NCBI GenBank assembly: GCA_019022495.1
Contig: JAFEKR010000006.1
Coordinates: forward strand, 1,178,001-1,242,000
Direction of reading: 5' to 3'
From: Epichloe hybrida
Taxonomy: Eukaryota; Ascomycota; Sordariomycetes; Hypocreales; Clavicipitaceae
DNA length: 64,000 nt
Part shown: positions 1-11,835 of the stretch, in pieces
Position numbering within the stretch: position 1 is the first letter of the stretch
Layout: each line of letters begins with the position of its first letter
Translations under genes and position numbers: made by a program
The notes under the pieces: generated by a model
Told to the model about the DNA's origin: nothing
What the model saw: only the letters and a program-made list of their open reading frames with translations
The model's database searches: none

Positions 1-276
1 AATAAGGGTAATACTATAAGTAAAGATATATTATATACTAATAAAACCATACTTATAATAAGACCCTTTACCCCTTATAGTAAAGCTATAGTAATACTAA
101 AGTAAATCGCTTAGCTAGAAAAACTCTAAAGATTATAAGAATAAAAATAAGAGCTTATTAACCTTATTAAGGGTAACTTAGGGGAAGTATAAGGAAAAAG
201 TAAGTAAAGAGCTAGCCCCTCCTTAAGCAATAGTAGCTAAGAGGTTAGAGTTAAGAATATTACTAAGCTCTAATAC
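1..276 (+). pseudogene. Gypsy-type gag fragment (Gypsy-2), left part, RIP-degraded
   Basis: This stretch is the reverse complement of about 16,616-16,885, and its continuation beyond the inserted element (8,166-8,339) matches about 16,440-16,620. Together they are a second copy of the sequence upstream of the Gypsy protease/RT remnant at 14,294-15,207, so I infer a gag region, here read on the plus strand. Stops are frequent and CpA/TpG are nearly absent, as expected from RIP. It is split at AATAC by the 277-8160 element. The gag assignment rests on position relative to pol rather than on a clear motif. Confidence 0.55.
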
Positions 277-546
277 TGTCACGGCTTGCACCGAAAGGTT
301 AAGAACGAAGTGATGGCTAAGACTATCGCAGTCGCTGCTAGATAGATGCTAGCTAGGGGCAGGTACGTGAAGGTTTTAATCTCTAACCTAGCACTAATAA
401 TATACATAGTCTTTAATAAATACCTTGCTTTATAAGCACATAGCTATCTTATAGCTAGCTAGCCTCTTTATTATCTATATAGCCTAAAGGTTCTCTAAAG
501 ACTTGCTTTAATAAATATCCTATCTTTAACCTTTACACTTCTAATA
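277..546 (-). repeat. Chromovirus 3' LTR (left)
   Basis: 270 bp, the same length as 7891-8160 and aligning without gaps. The differences are mostly transitions of RIP type. Its outer first half is less mutated than the rest. The adjacent internal sequence (549-558) reads as a polypurine tract on the minus strand. Confidence 0.92.
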
Positions 547-2500
547 TAATACCTCCCTTATATATAATTAACCTTAATTATAAAATAAGCTACTTGCTTA
601 AGGCGTAATTACTATATTAAAGCTTTATAAGGAAAAATAAGATAGGGTACCTTATATCTAGATATATAGGTAAATAAAAAGAAATAATAATAATAATGCC
701 ACTAATTAAAAACAACCCCTTATTATAGTTAGTAATATTCTAATAGTAGCTTATATATAGCTTTACTATAGCAAAACAAATGTTATTACCTATTATATAG
801 CTAGAAAAAATAATATAAATAACCTATATTAATTTTTATAATTAGTTAAATAAATAAGGTACCTAATGCTAGGGTTTTAAATAGTCTAACTAGAGGGCTT
901 ATGTTATAGTTACTATAAGCTTATAGCTATTAGGCATATATGTGTTTAGTAGTGCTAATAGTTATTATTATAATTTGTGAATTACCTATATATAGTGTAT
1001 TAGATTACTTAAGGGGTCTAGGGTTAATATAAAAGAGACTAATTTTTCCTCTCTTTTACACTTTTCCTTTCTTTTATAATATCCCTTAACCTTATAAGTT
1101 ACCCTTACTAGCTAAGTAATAGCTCTCTTGCTACTATTACTTAGTAATTACTAATCTCTTTTAGTCCCTAATTATTATTATTATTTATCCTTATTTATCT
1201 TAGTTTCTTACCCTTATCTAGCTTATAAGTTTATACTCTTATTAGTATAACTTCCCTATCTAGTCTATTATAGCTAACTTATAGCTAGTTTACTATATCT
1301 AAGTCTTATACTTAAACTTTACCTTTATTAATACCTTAAGAAAATCTATTAACTAAGAAATCTCTTATAAAGTCTCCCTAAAAGCAAACTTCTTCTAAAA
1401 TCTTATTATAAGTTTATTATATTCTTATAGTATCTCTATTACTAACTTACTACTAGTAAAATAACTTTAAAAAAGATTCTATATATACACTATTATTAGT
1501 AAGTAATAATATAAAATATTCTCCTAAAAAATAGTACCTATAAGATTCTAGGATACCTTATTAATAAAAAAACCTTCCTAGCTAAATATAATAAATCTTT
1601 AAGTATAACTTCTTTACTTACTTATTACTTCTTTATAGCTAATATTTAATAGGCTATTTAATAAAATATGCTTATTACTTCTAAAATAATAAAAACTATA
1701 TTATAGTATATCTCTCTTAACTAGAATTTACCTAGTTATTACTAATATATTACTAGACTTTAGCTTAAATTATATAGCTTTATAATAGGCTATTTAAACT
1801 TATTAAAGCTACTCCTAAAGGTAGCTATTATTATTAAAATAAAGTAAGTATAATTCTATTTCCTAGATACTAGATTACTATTAACTTACTACTAGCCTAT
1901 TATAAAAGTAAAGAAAAAGCTATAGAATACTATCCTAGTTTATAAAAATTCTAATAAGTATAGTTATATTTACTACGCTTAAATATTTACTAATATTACT
2001 TATAAGGTAAAATATAATAAATATACTATAATAGCATTACTAAGTAATACTATAAATCTAAAGACTTAGATTAATATTATAAACTATCTTTACTTTATAG
2101 CCTAAAATATCCTAAAGGTAAGCTTTCTTAATATATATAGCTAATGCTTAACTAACTTACTAGTAGTTTATACTAAATACTATTAATTTACTTAAATATA
2201 TTAGTCCTATTAAGCTCCCTAGTGTACTTTAGGTTTATATATATAGAGAGAGGGATTCTAATAATAAAGATACTCCTAAGGCCTCTTTCTTTATAGCTCC
2301 TATAGCTACTAATAATAATAAGGGACTAGTAATCTTAGGGGCTAACTCTATTATAAAGGGATAGGTACTTAGTAACTATATAATAGATTATTTAAGTTAT
2401 CTAAGTAAATTAACTTTATTTTCTAATATCTTTAGTGTATTAAGTTATAAAATATAATTACCTTATATTAACTTTATTACTTAGCTATTACTTATAGTTA
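547..2500 (-). other. Unassigned 3' region of the chromovirus
   Basis: About 1.95 kb lies between the chromodomain and the 3' LTR. This is much longer than the short 3' untranslated region usual for Ty3/Gypsy elements and explains most of the 7.9 kb total length. I see RIP-broken frames on both strands and no motif I recognise. It could be an extra ORF, a captured gene or an older nested insertion whose ends I could not find. Confidence 0.5.
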
Positions 2501-2520
2501 TTAATAATTTCTCTAGTAAT

Positions 2521-5500
2521 AAAATCCCTTTTTAATACCTAAGAATTCTCTAAAGTATTATAGCCCTTCTATTTAACTAGATATTTATAATGCCTTTTAT
2601 TATAGTAATGCGAAATAATTCTCTTAACTTTAAACTCTTATTTATTATCTTTAATAGTATCTTATAGTAAGGGCATATCTTTTATATTAATTAAGTCCCC
2701 TTTAAAAGGTTTAAGACTAGTAATATTAAATATATTATATAATTAAGTCCTAGGTAGTAATTTTAATTAATACACTAATCTATAACTTCTAATTACCTTT
2801 TTAATCTTATAGGGGCCTAGATACTTTATAGCTAGCTTCTTACTAAGGCGTCTTAGGTTAATGTTTTTTATTAATAATAAAACATAGTTACTAACTTTAA
2901 ACCTTATTAGAGTTCTCTTCTAGTTATAATATTTTTTATACTAAGTCTATAAGTTACTTAAAAGCTACTTAATTATAGTGTGCTTCTCTCTTAGTGCTAA
3001 AATCCTACTTTTAGCTTAATTATTTACTAAAGGGATATTTACTATTACTTACTATAAACCTCTAGGATTATAACCTTATAATGCCTTTACTAGTGTATAG
3101 CTATGTGTTAAGTAATTACTTATGTTATATGCAAATTACGCTATTAATAGGTTATTCACCTAATTAGTCTATTTAGTATAAGTAAAAGCCCTTAAATAAT
3201 ATTCTAAGACTTAGTTTAAACGTTTTATTTAACTATTTATCTAGGGGTGAAAAGCAGTACTAAGTAGTTGCTTTATTATAAGAAGATAATAAAAAGTTAT
3301 CTAGAAACCACTAGTAAATATAGAACCTTAGTCTATTATAATACTTTCTAGGGCTTTATAGTCTCTAAAAACATATTCTAAGAATATAGTTACTAGCCTA
3401 TTACTAGTTAGTTACATTAAAATAGGGATATAAATACTATATTTTATAAAATAGTTAATAATAACTAAAATTACGTTATAGGTTTAATTTAAATCTTTCA
3501 CTAGTAAAAGTCTAGTAACAAAATCTATTAATAATTCTTAAAATGGGCGATTAGGCACTAGTAATATAGCTAGCTTACTATATAGTTTATAATGCCTTAG
3601 TTTTAAAGTCTAATAATTTATATAAGTGCTAATATATACCTTTATATCTTTCTTTATTATTAGCTAATAATATTAGTTTATAATCTAATAAAGAGTTTTA
3701 CTTACTCCTTAGTGCCTAGTAGTAGGATTATTATAAGTTAGTAATAAAATTTCTTTCCTTATACCTAGAGGAATAAAAACATAATTCTTAAATATTAATA
3801 GCTTAAAGGGTTTAATTAACTATATCTAGGATATAGCTAGATTACTGCTTTTAAGTAACTTTAATTAAGCTATAGTAAAGTTATTACCTTACTATGCTTT
3901 ATATAATAAGACTTAAATTAAGGGTTTTAATTCTAAGCTTTTTTCTAGAAAGTTAAAGTTAAACTTAGAAGAGGTTCTCTAAATAGATTAAATCCTAGCT
4001 ATAATATCTCTATAAGTAATTAGTTTAATAAATACTTCTAGTCTTATAAGGACATAGATAAGTAATGTTTTTAAGGGGCACCCTTACCGCTTACTAGTAA
4101 TAACCTATACTAGTCTATCCCTATTAGTAATAGCTAGTCTAATAGGAAAATTAAAATAATTAAGTAATAAATAATATATACGCTAGGTACTAATAGTATT
4201 ACTATAGCTAGCTTATTACTTATTAATAGAAGTATAAAAAGTATTAAATAACCTTACTAATATAACTCTTCTAAGGTTATCTAGATTATTAGGTTCTTTA
4301 GGAATATAGTTAAGTTACGATTTTTTAAAACCCTAGATATTAGTAGTATTATTATAGTGTTATTATAACTAACTATTAGTTACATTAAGTGATGTTTTTG
4401 TGAAGCCTATAGCATTAATAATATTACTATAGTGTTTTTATCTCTTAGTATTTATAAATTTAAATAAAAAGGTAAGAAGTTATATAGTTATTACTTTCTC
4501 TTTCCTTACCTTACTTATAAAATCTAGTTTTCTTAAAAGTAAGTTAGTAGGATTTAATTTCCTTATATAATATATAATCTTAAAATCAAAAGGATAAAGC
4601 TTATTAAGCGTAGTTACTTACTTACTAGTAAGCTTAGGCTTTATAGTAAGGTACTTATAGTTTAAATAATCTATAATAACTTTAATTATATAAGCTAAAT
4701 AAGCGAGATAGTGTCTCTATATGTAAAAAGCCTCTTAGATAGCTAATAATTTGCTATTAGGTATTAAATATTATAATTTAGTATTAGTTATCTTTCTTAA
4801 CATAAACATAACTAGGTGCTAGTAACCTAGCACTAATATCGTGAGTATAGCCTTAATTATATATCTAGATATATTTATCTTTACTCTAAGATATGTAAGT
4901 AAGTTAAAATACACTAAAATTAGCGCTTTCTAAAATCTTTATTAAAGCTCTCTAAACGCTACTATCTTATAGGGTTCTAGTTTAAATATCACTAGTTAAT
5001 TTCCTCTAAGGCAATCTATTAATAGAATAATAACTTTACTATACTATTTAATAAAATAGTAGTAAAATCTAGTAAAACAAAGAAATAACTAAATATTAAA
5101 AACGCTACGTAGTATTAGCTAGGTTATAATTGCTTTAACTCTTACTAGGTTTATTATAATACCTTTCTCTAATATCTTAAAGCCTAAAAATTTAACTTCC
5201 TTAACTAAAAATTAACACTTCTTAAGGTTAATAAAAAGACCTACCTCTTTAAACCTATGTAAAACTTATTTAATATGCTTTATATAATCTTTAACCTTAC
5301 TACTATATATTAGCATATTATCTAGATAGATAATATAAGTCTTATTAATAAGTCCTTTAAGAGTATTATTAATATACTCCTAAAAAGTCACTAGTATATT
5401 AACTAGTCTAAATAGCATTACTAGATATTTAAAGTGGCTATATTAATAATAGAATGCTATTTTCTACTTATTACCTAAGCAAATACGTAGCTAGTAGTAT

Positions 5501-6100
5501 ATATCTTTTAAATCTAGGACTATAAAAATAACTACGCTTACTAATTAATTAAGAATTTTAGTAATAAGGGGCAAAGGGGCCTTATTCTTAATTATAATCT
5601 TATTTAGGCTCTTATAATCTATATAAAGCCTTAATTTCCCTCCTTTCTTTAGAATAAATAAAATTAGAGCTTTAGCTAGGCTAACTAATCTTCTAATTTA
5701 CCCTTTAAGCTATATACTTATAAGGTACTCTCTAAGAACCTCTAGCTCCCTTTTAGCTAAATTATATATAAGCCCCTAAGGTAGTGTTTTCCCTTCTTCT
5801 AATTTAATTACATAAGTGTAACCTCCTAGTTTAGGAAGCTTACTTACTAACTCTTTAGAAAAAACATTTATAAACTCCCTATATTCTTCTAGGATTATTA
5901 GTATAAGGCGCTTAGTACTCTTATCCTAATTTAACATAGCTTCTTTACTACTTATGTTTTCTAAAATTAGTATAACTATAATACCTTTGCTTTTTTACTA
6001 TAAATAAGTATACTTAAGGATTTATATAGTTACTTTACTATTTATTTATATATCTATTATTACTAGGTCCTTTAATTAGCCTTTTCCTTTTCCTTTTTAA
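2521..6100 (-). pseudogene. Chromovirus pol (RT - RNase H - integrase - chromodomain), RIP-broken
   Basis: Read on the minus strand. Near 5,690-5,625 a segment resembles the Gypsy RT motif around VLFVKKK followed by LRLYID. Near 5,450-5,320 the FEYLVMPFGL-like block and the YLDD box are visible; the box now reads YLDN, a G-to-A change. Around 2,835-2,690 is the integrase C-terminal KYLGPY block ending in SLLKPF-like residues. At 2,605-2,521 is a chromodomain-like YLVKWKGY segment with its Trp codon turned into a stop. This domain order is diagnostic of chromoviruses, Ty3/Gypsy elements that target chromatin through the integrase chromodomain. Stops occur throughout. Confidence 0.85.
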
Positions 6101-6549
6101 TTTTTATTTTCTAAAATACTTAGCCTAATCTTTATTACTCCTAATAATAAAGTAATTACTACTATTTTTTTCTCTCTATATACTTACTACTTACTATAAG
6201 TAAAAGAGAGATATTCTATTATTACTAGATATCTCTAGTATTTATACTCCTAATATATAATTATAGGTAAATACTCTTTAATCTAGTCTATACCTAGAAT
6301 TATCCCTTTACCTATATTAGTAATAAAGTAACTAACTTAGTAAACCTTTATAAATCCTATACTATCTTTTATCTTAACTAATTTTTTTAGAATTCCTTAA
6401 TATAAAATCACTTTTTTACTTACACTCTTTAATATCCTATCTAATTAGATTATATTCTTCTAATCCTTTTTTAATAATAATTTTAGATAAATTATTACAG
6501 ACTATATACTTATATTAAATAGCGCTTATATAGCTAACTACTAGTTATC

Positions 6550-7760
6550 TTATTATAAAGATACTTATATTCTTATTCTATTATCTATAGGGTATTCTAT
6601 AGTAAGATTATATTCCTAGGTCTATACTAATTAAACTAGTATTATATTAGGAAATATAGCTTTATTATTACTTTCCCTATACTTCTTAGTTATATATTTA
6701 GTACTTTTATAAGTAAAATAATCTAGTGCTTAATAAGTTAGTATAGCGTGCCTAGGCTTTCTATATTTATAGCATACTAGGGATAATCTTCTCCCTTAGT
6801 CTTTACTTTATTACTATGCCTTATTTATAAGTAATATAAAATAAAAGCATTACCTCTTTCTTTTAGAGTCCTAACCTTTTTTATTATTTTAGCTTAAACT
6901 TATTATAATCTTTGCTTTCTTACCCTAGCTTTATAGTTAGCTTTAGGTTATTAAAATCTCTTAACTAATTATTTACTTCCTTATAGTATTATTTAAGCTA
7001 TTTAGAAAAATTATAATTCTTAGATATATAGGGATTTCTTTAGGTAACTTAGCTTTTACCTTATCCTAGGCTTAAATAAAGGATTAAAATAATTAGCTAT
7101 TCTTTTGCCTAAGATTTAGTAATAACCTTATTACTTCTAAGTATCTTATACCTATATCTATTATTCTAGTTTTTAACTATTCTAGGAAATTTACCTAGGT
7201 AATTAATAAATAATTTACATACCTATTTATAGCTATATAATATATTTACTATTACTTTATATTACTAGCTAGGTAGCTACTTGCATACACTACCTTAGTT
7301 ATATTATTCTTAAAGGTATAGTAATTTAATTTAAATAGTATATCTAAGTTTACTAAGAAATTCTATAGGCTTTTATATATTTCCCCTTTATATATAGGCA
7401 TTTTTATCTATATTTTAATAAGACTACCTTATTATATAATTACTACTATATTACTATAAACTATAGGTAAAATTATAGCTAATATATAAGTGGTAATTAT
7501 AGGTCTAGATTAAGGGGTAATTATAGGTCTAGTTTAAGGTCTAGCTAATCCTAGATTTGCCTTAAGCTCTCTAATTTATGCCTTTATTTATAAGACCTCT
7601 TATCTTCTCTAAAGGCAATATAGCTTAGATTATATAACCTTATAGTATTACTATAATGCCTTTTTTTCTTTAGTTATATTATTTATACCTTTACCTAAAT
7701 TAGGATTAAGTAACGTTTATTATACCCTATTATCTATAGTTCTAGATTATAGGGGTTCTT
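6550..7760 (-). pseudogene. Chromovirus gag remnant with CCHC zinc knuckle
   Basis: Upstream of pol on the minus strand, at about 6,776-6,748, is a degraded CCHC knuckle of the form CYxCGKxGH, with the second and other Cys codons changed to Tyr (TGT to TAT). The rest is hydrophilic sequence with many RIP stops reaching toward the 5' LTR. Gag forms the virus-like particle and the knuckle binds genomic RNA. Boundaries are approximate. Confidence 0.65.
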
Positions 7761-7890
7761 TATTTTCCTAATTATCTATAGCTTTATTATTATAAGGTAC
7801 TAGTGTATTTCTTATAGATCTTCAGAGTATTAGCTATATAATAATCTAGCTAATAGTTTATATCCTTAAAAAGGTTAAGAGAGATTAATT

Positions 7891-8160
7891 TATTATAGCT
7901 TATACTAAAAGGTTAAGAATAAAGTAATAGCTAAGACTATTATAGTTATTACTAGATAAATACTAGCTAGGGGCAGGTATATAAAGGTTTTAATCTCTAA
8001 CCTAGCACTAATAATATATGTAGTCTTTAATAAATACCTCGCTCTATAAGCACGTGGCTATCTTGTAGCTAGCTAGCCTCTTTGTTATTCGCATAGCCTA
8101 AAGGTTCTCCGAAGACCCGCTTCGATAAACATCCTATCTTTGACCTCTGCGCTCCTGACA
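7891..8160 (-). repeat. Chromovirus 5' LTR (right)
   Basis: 270 bp and co-linear with 277-546. The 3' half (8,040-8,160) has kept CpG- and CpA-containing sequence, while its inner start has been mutated from TGTCAC to TATTAT. In each LTR the outer flank is better preserved than the inner one, so RIP fell unevenly across the element. Confidence 0.92.
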
Positions 8161-8165
8161 AATAC

Positions 8166-8339
8166 CTTATAAACCCCTAGAGGTATAAGATATAGATAAA
8201 TAACCTAAACCATGCCTTTAATAGGGCAAAGAAGAAATACTAATATAATTACTAAAAGATTCTCTTTACACTTAACTATATACACACTAACTATAAGGCA
8301 AGATAAGATAAATACCTTAATAAATAATAGGCTAATAGC
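8166..8339 (+). pseudogene. Gypsy-2 gag fragment, continuation after the chromovirus insertion
   Basis: Continues the sequence broken at 276. The reverse complement matches about 16,440-16,620 until the hAT-like element E1 begins at 8,340. No domain is readable because of stops. Confidence 0.55.
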
Positions 8340-8925
8340 TAGAGTATTGCACTAAAACGTGTAGTGTAGTGTAGTATTTGTAGTGTAGTGTAGTAACTAC
8401 ACTACAAACTACACTACACTACAAACTACACTAACTACAAGGAAAAAAAAACTACACTACACTAACTACAAAAAAAAATAAACTATAATACATTACACTA
8501 CAATTTTTTTTTCCTAAACTACACTAACTACAAATACTACAAATATAGTATTAGACTTTTTATTAGTTATTAGTATTTATAAGGTTAAAAGAAAGCTAGT
8601 TATATAAAAGCTTTTATTATTACCTATTTTATTAAATTAGTTATAGAATTTATAATATTATATTATTTTTATAATTTTATTATAACTAAGTAAGGTTATA
8701 TATAATATTATACTTTTTTAATAATACTATTTAACTTAATACTTTATTTCCCTAATATAACTTAAAGAAAAACCTTCTTATTATATTATTTACTATTTCT
8801 ATAAATTATTTTATATTTCTATAAATTATTTTATATTTCTATAAATTATTTTATATTTCTTATTTTAAAAAAACTATAAAAAAAACTACTAGTAAACTTA
8901 ATATAAGTAGCTTATTATATGCTTA

Positions 8926-9070
8926 TAATAGCTTATAATAGCTATAATAGCTTATAATAGCTATAATAGCTTATAATAGCTTATAATAGCTTATAATAGC
9001 TTATAATAGCTTATAATACTAATATTACTAATATTACTAGTATTACTAAGATTACTAAGATTACTAAGAT
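8926..9070. repeat. Decamer (AGCTTATAAT)n and nonamer arrays inside E1
   Basis: About eight or more copies of a TATAATAGCT decamer are followed by ATTACTAAG-type nonamers. The same arrays appear in reverse orientation in E2 (about 11,125-11,275), in E3 (45,310-45,485), in the hAT element (40,470-40,580) and in EB (20,518-20,632). Confidence 0.85.
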
Positions 9071-10094
9071 TACTAATATTATTAGTGTTAAAGTTTAATA
9101 ATAAATAAATAATAAATAAATAATAAATAAATAACTTAAATATAAATACTAGTAATTATAAGTAAATTACTATAGTAAAAGCTATAGTTTTTAATAACTT
9201 AGTATTTTAAGGTTTTTAAAAATATTAATATTATAAAAATGTTTTCTCTTTTATGTTTTTTTAAAATAATAATAAATATAAAATAATAGTAATTATAGTA
9301 ATAATAGTAATTAAGGTTATAAAAGTTATTAAAGCTTTTATAATAAGTATAATATATTATATAAAACTAAGTCCTAGTATTATTTTTAAAAACAAGTTAA
9401 ACTTATTTTTTATAGCTTATTTAAGCTATATAGGGTAATTAAAATAATACTATTAGTTATCTATTAATAAATTATAAATATTAGTCCATTATATTCTTTC
9501 TTTATATATTATTATAATAAGATATATAAAGTTACTATATATAACTTCTTAAAGCTTTAGAATTATAAAGCTTAAAGTAATATTTAATTAGTTTAAATAG
9601 TAAATAAATAGTTTAAGCTTTTTTTAAGTTCTTATTATATTAATAATAATATTAAAGTACTAAGTATATATTTTATTAACTTTTATATATTTATTTAGAT
9701 TTCTAATTTAATTTAATTATATTAGTTTAGGGTATTTTTTAATTAAATTAATAATAATAGTAAATAAAATAATTAGAAGGTTTTTCTTAAAGTTATATTA
9801 GTAAAATAAAGTAATAAGTATAATAGTATTATTAAAAAGGTATAATATTATAAATAACCCTAGTTATAGTAAAATTCTTAAAAAAAAGTAAATATTATAA
9901 ATTCTATATATATATATTCTTTACGCTAGCTAGCTAACTATGTAGCTGTTCCTAGTACTCCATCCGCTTAGTTAAGAGGGAAAACCCTTTATTAGGAAGA
10001 AAAACCCTCTTATATCTATAAACAAGCTAGCGCTAACTCTCTTCTAGGTTTACGTCACATTAGGTATAATTAATCATAGGTGTTTAGTACTAGC

Positions 10095-11827
10095 CAGAGT
10101 ATTGTTTGTAGTGTAGTTAGTGTAGTTACTAACTACACTAACTACAAAAACTACAAATTAGTGTTAGTAAAAAAAAAGTGGGTCTTTTTATTATATAATG
10201 TTATTATAAGGATTAAAAGAAAGCTAGTTATATAGAAGCTTTTATTATTACCTATTTTACTTAATTAGTTATAGAATTTATAATATTTACCTTTTTTTAA
10301 GGATTTTACTATAACTAGGGTTATTTATAATATTATACCTTTTTAATAATACTATTATACTTATTACTTTTTTTTACTAATATAACATTAAGAAAAACCT
10401 TCTAATTATTTTATTTACTATTACTACTAATTATTTACTATTTCTATAATTTATTATTATTATTTTAATTAAAAATACCCTAAACTAATATAATATAATT
10501 AGTTAATAAATCTAAATAAATAATAAGAAGTTAATAAAGTATATACTTAGTATTAATATATTATTAGTTATATAATAAGAACTTTAAAAAAGCTTAAACT
10601 ATTTATTTACTATTTAAACTAATTAAATATTACTTTAAGCTTTATAATTCTAAAGCTTTAAGAAGTTATATATAGTAACTTTATATATCTTATTATAATA
10701 ATATATAAAGAAAGAATATAATAGACTAATATTTATAATTTATTAATAGATAACTAATAGTATTATTTTAATTACCCTATATAGCTTAAATAAGCTATAA
10801 AAAATAAGTTTAACTTATTTTTAAAAATAATACTAGGACTTTAGTTTTATATAATATACTATACTTATTATAAAAGCTTTAATAACTTTTATAACCTTAA
10901 TTACTATTATTACTATAATTACTATTATTTTACTTTTATTATTATTTTAAAAAAACACAAAAGAGAAAACATTTTTATAATATTAATATTTTTAAAAACC
11001 TTAAAATACTAAGTTATTAAAAACTATAGCTTTTACTATAGTAATTTACTTATAATTACTAGTATTTATATTTAAGTTATTTATTTATTATTTATTATTT
11101 ATTAAACTTTAACACTAATAATATTATAAGTAATCTTAGTAATCTTAGTAATCTTAGTAATCTTAGTAATCTTAGTAATCTTAGTAATCTTAGTAATCTT
11201 AGTAATCTTAGTAATACTAGTAATATTAGTAATATTAGTATTATAAGCTATTATAAGCTATAATAAGATATAATAAGCTACTTATATTAAGTTTACTAGT
11301 AGTTCTTTTTATAGTTTTTTTAAAATAAGGAATAATAATAATTTATAGAAATACAAAATAATTTATAGAAATAGTAAATAATATAATAAGAAGGTTTTTC
11401 TTTAAGTTATATTAGGGAAATAAAGTATTAAGTTAAATAGTGTTATTAAAAAAGTATAATATTATATATAACCTTACTTAGTTATAGTAAAATTACTAAA
11501 ATAATATAATATTAAAAATTCTATAACTAATTAAATAAAATAGGTAATAATAAAAGCTTTTATATAACTAGTATTCTTTTAAGCCTTATAATACTAATAA
11601 CTAATAAAAAGTCTAATACTACATTTGTAGTGTTTGTAGTTAGTGTAGTTTAGGAAAAAAAATTTGTAGTGTAATGTATTATAGTTTATTTTTTTTTGTA
11701 GTTAGTGTAGTGTAGTTTTTTTTTCCTTGTAGTTAGTGTAGTTTGTAGTGTAGTGTAGTTTGTAGTGTAGTTACTACACTACACTACAAATACTACACTA
11801 CACTACACGTTTTAGTGCAATACTCTG
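10095..11827 (+). mobile_element. hAT-like non-autonomous element E2
   Basis: 1,733 bp, beginning CAGAGTATTG and ending CAATACTCTG. The 8-bp duplication is GTACTAGC (10,087-10,094) and GTGCTAGC (11,828-11,835); the single difference is a G-to-A transition. The 39,121-39,351 LINE copy has the uninterrupted target (TTACTAGC near 39,285). Subterminal arrays of TGTAG/CTACA pentamers lie at both ends. The interior has no ORF but shares several hundred bases with the 5' region of the hAT element at 39,372-44,635. It lies inverted relative to E1, giving a long inverted repeat. Confidence 0.88.
11128..11222 (+). repeat. Nonamer tandem array (TAATCTTAG)n in E2
   Basis: About ten direct copies of a 9-bp unit, degrading into TAATATTAG and TAATACTAG variants. 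It is the complement of the ATTACTAAG array in E1. Confidence 0.85.
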
Positions 11828-11835
11828 GTGCTAGC

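Larger units (their letters stand above)
277..8160 (-). mobile_element. Complete chromodomain Gypsy (chromovirus) LTR retrotransposon, RIP-inactivated
   Basis: Two 270-bp LTRs (277-546 and 7891-8160) bound a 7,884-bp element. The terminal TG...CA is kept at the outer ends (TGTCACGG... and ...CTCCTGACA). A 5-bp duplication AATAC flanks it (272-276 and 8161-8165). The paralogous locus at 16,620-16,624 has a single GTATT, the reverse complement, in uninterrupted sequence, which is a true empty site. Order on the minus strand is gag zinc knuckle (about 6,776-6,748), RT (5,690-5,320), integrase C-terminus (2,835-2,690) and chromodomain (2,605-2,521). A purine tract abuts the left LTR on the minus strand, which fits minus orientation. 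All frames are broken, so it cannot be autonomous now. Confidence 0.93.

Noticed and set aside
7861..7890. Self-priming PBS for the chromovirus
   Set aside because: TTAATCTCT after the 5' LTR complements only 9 nt of the LTR, too little after RIP to claim.
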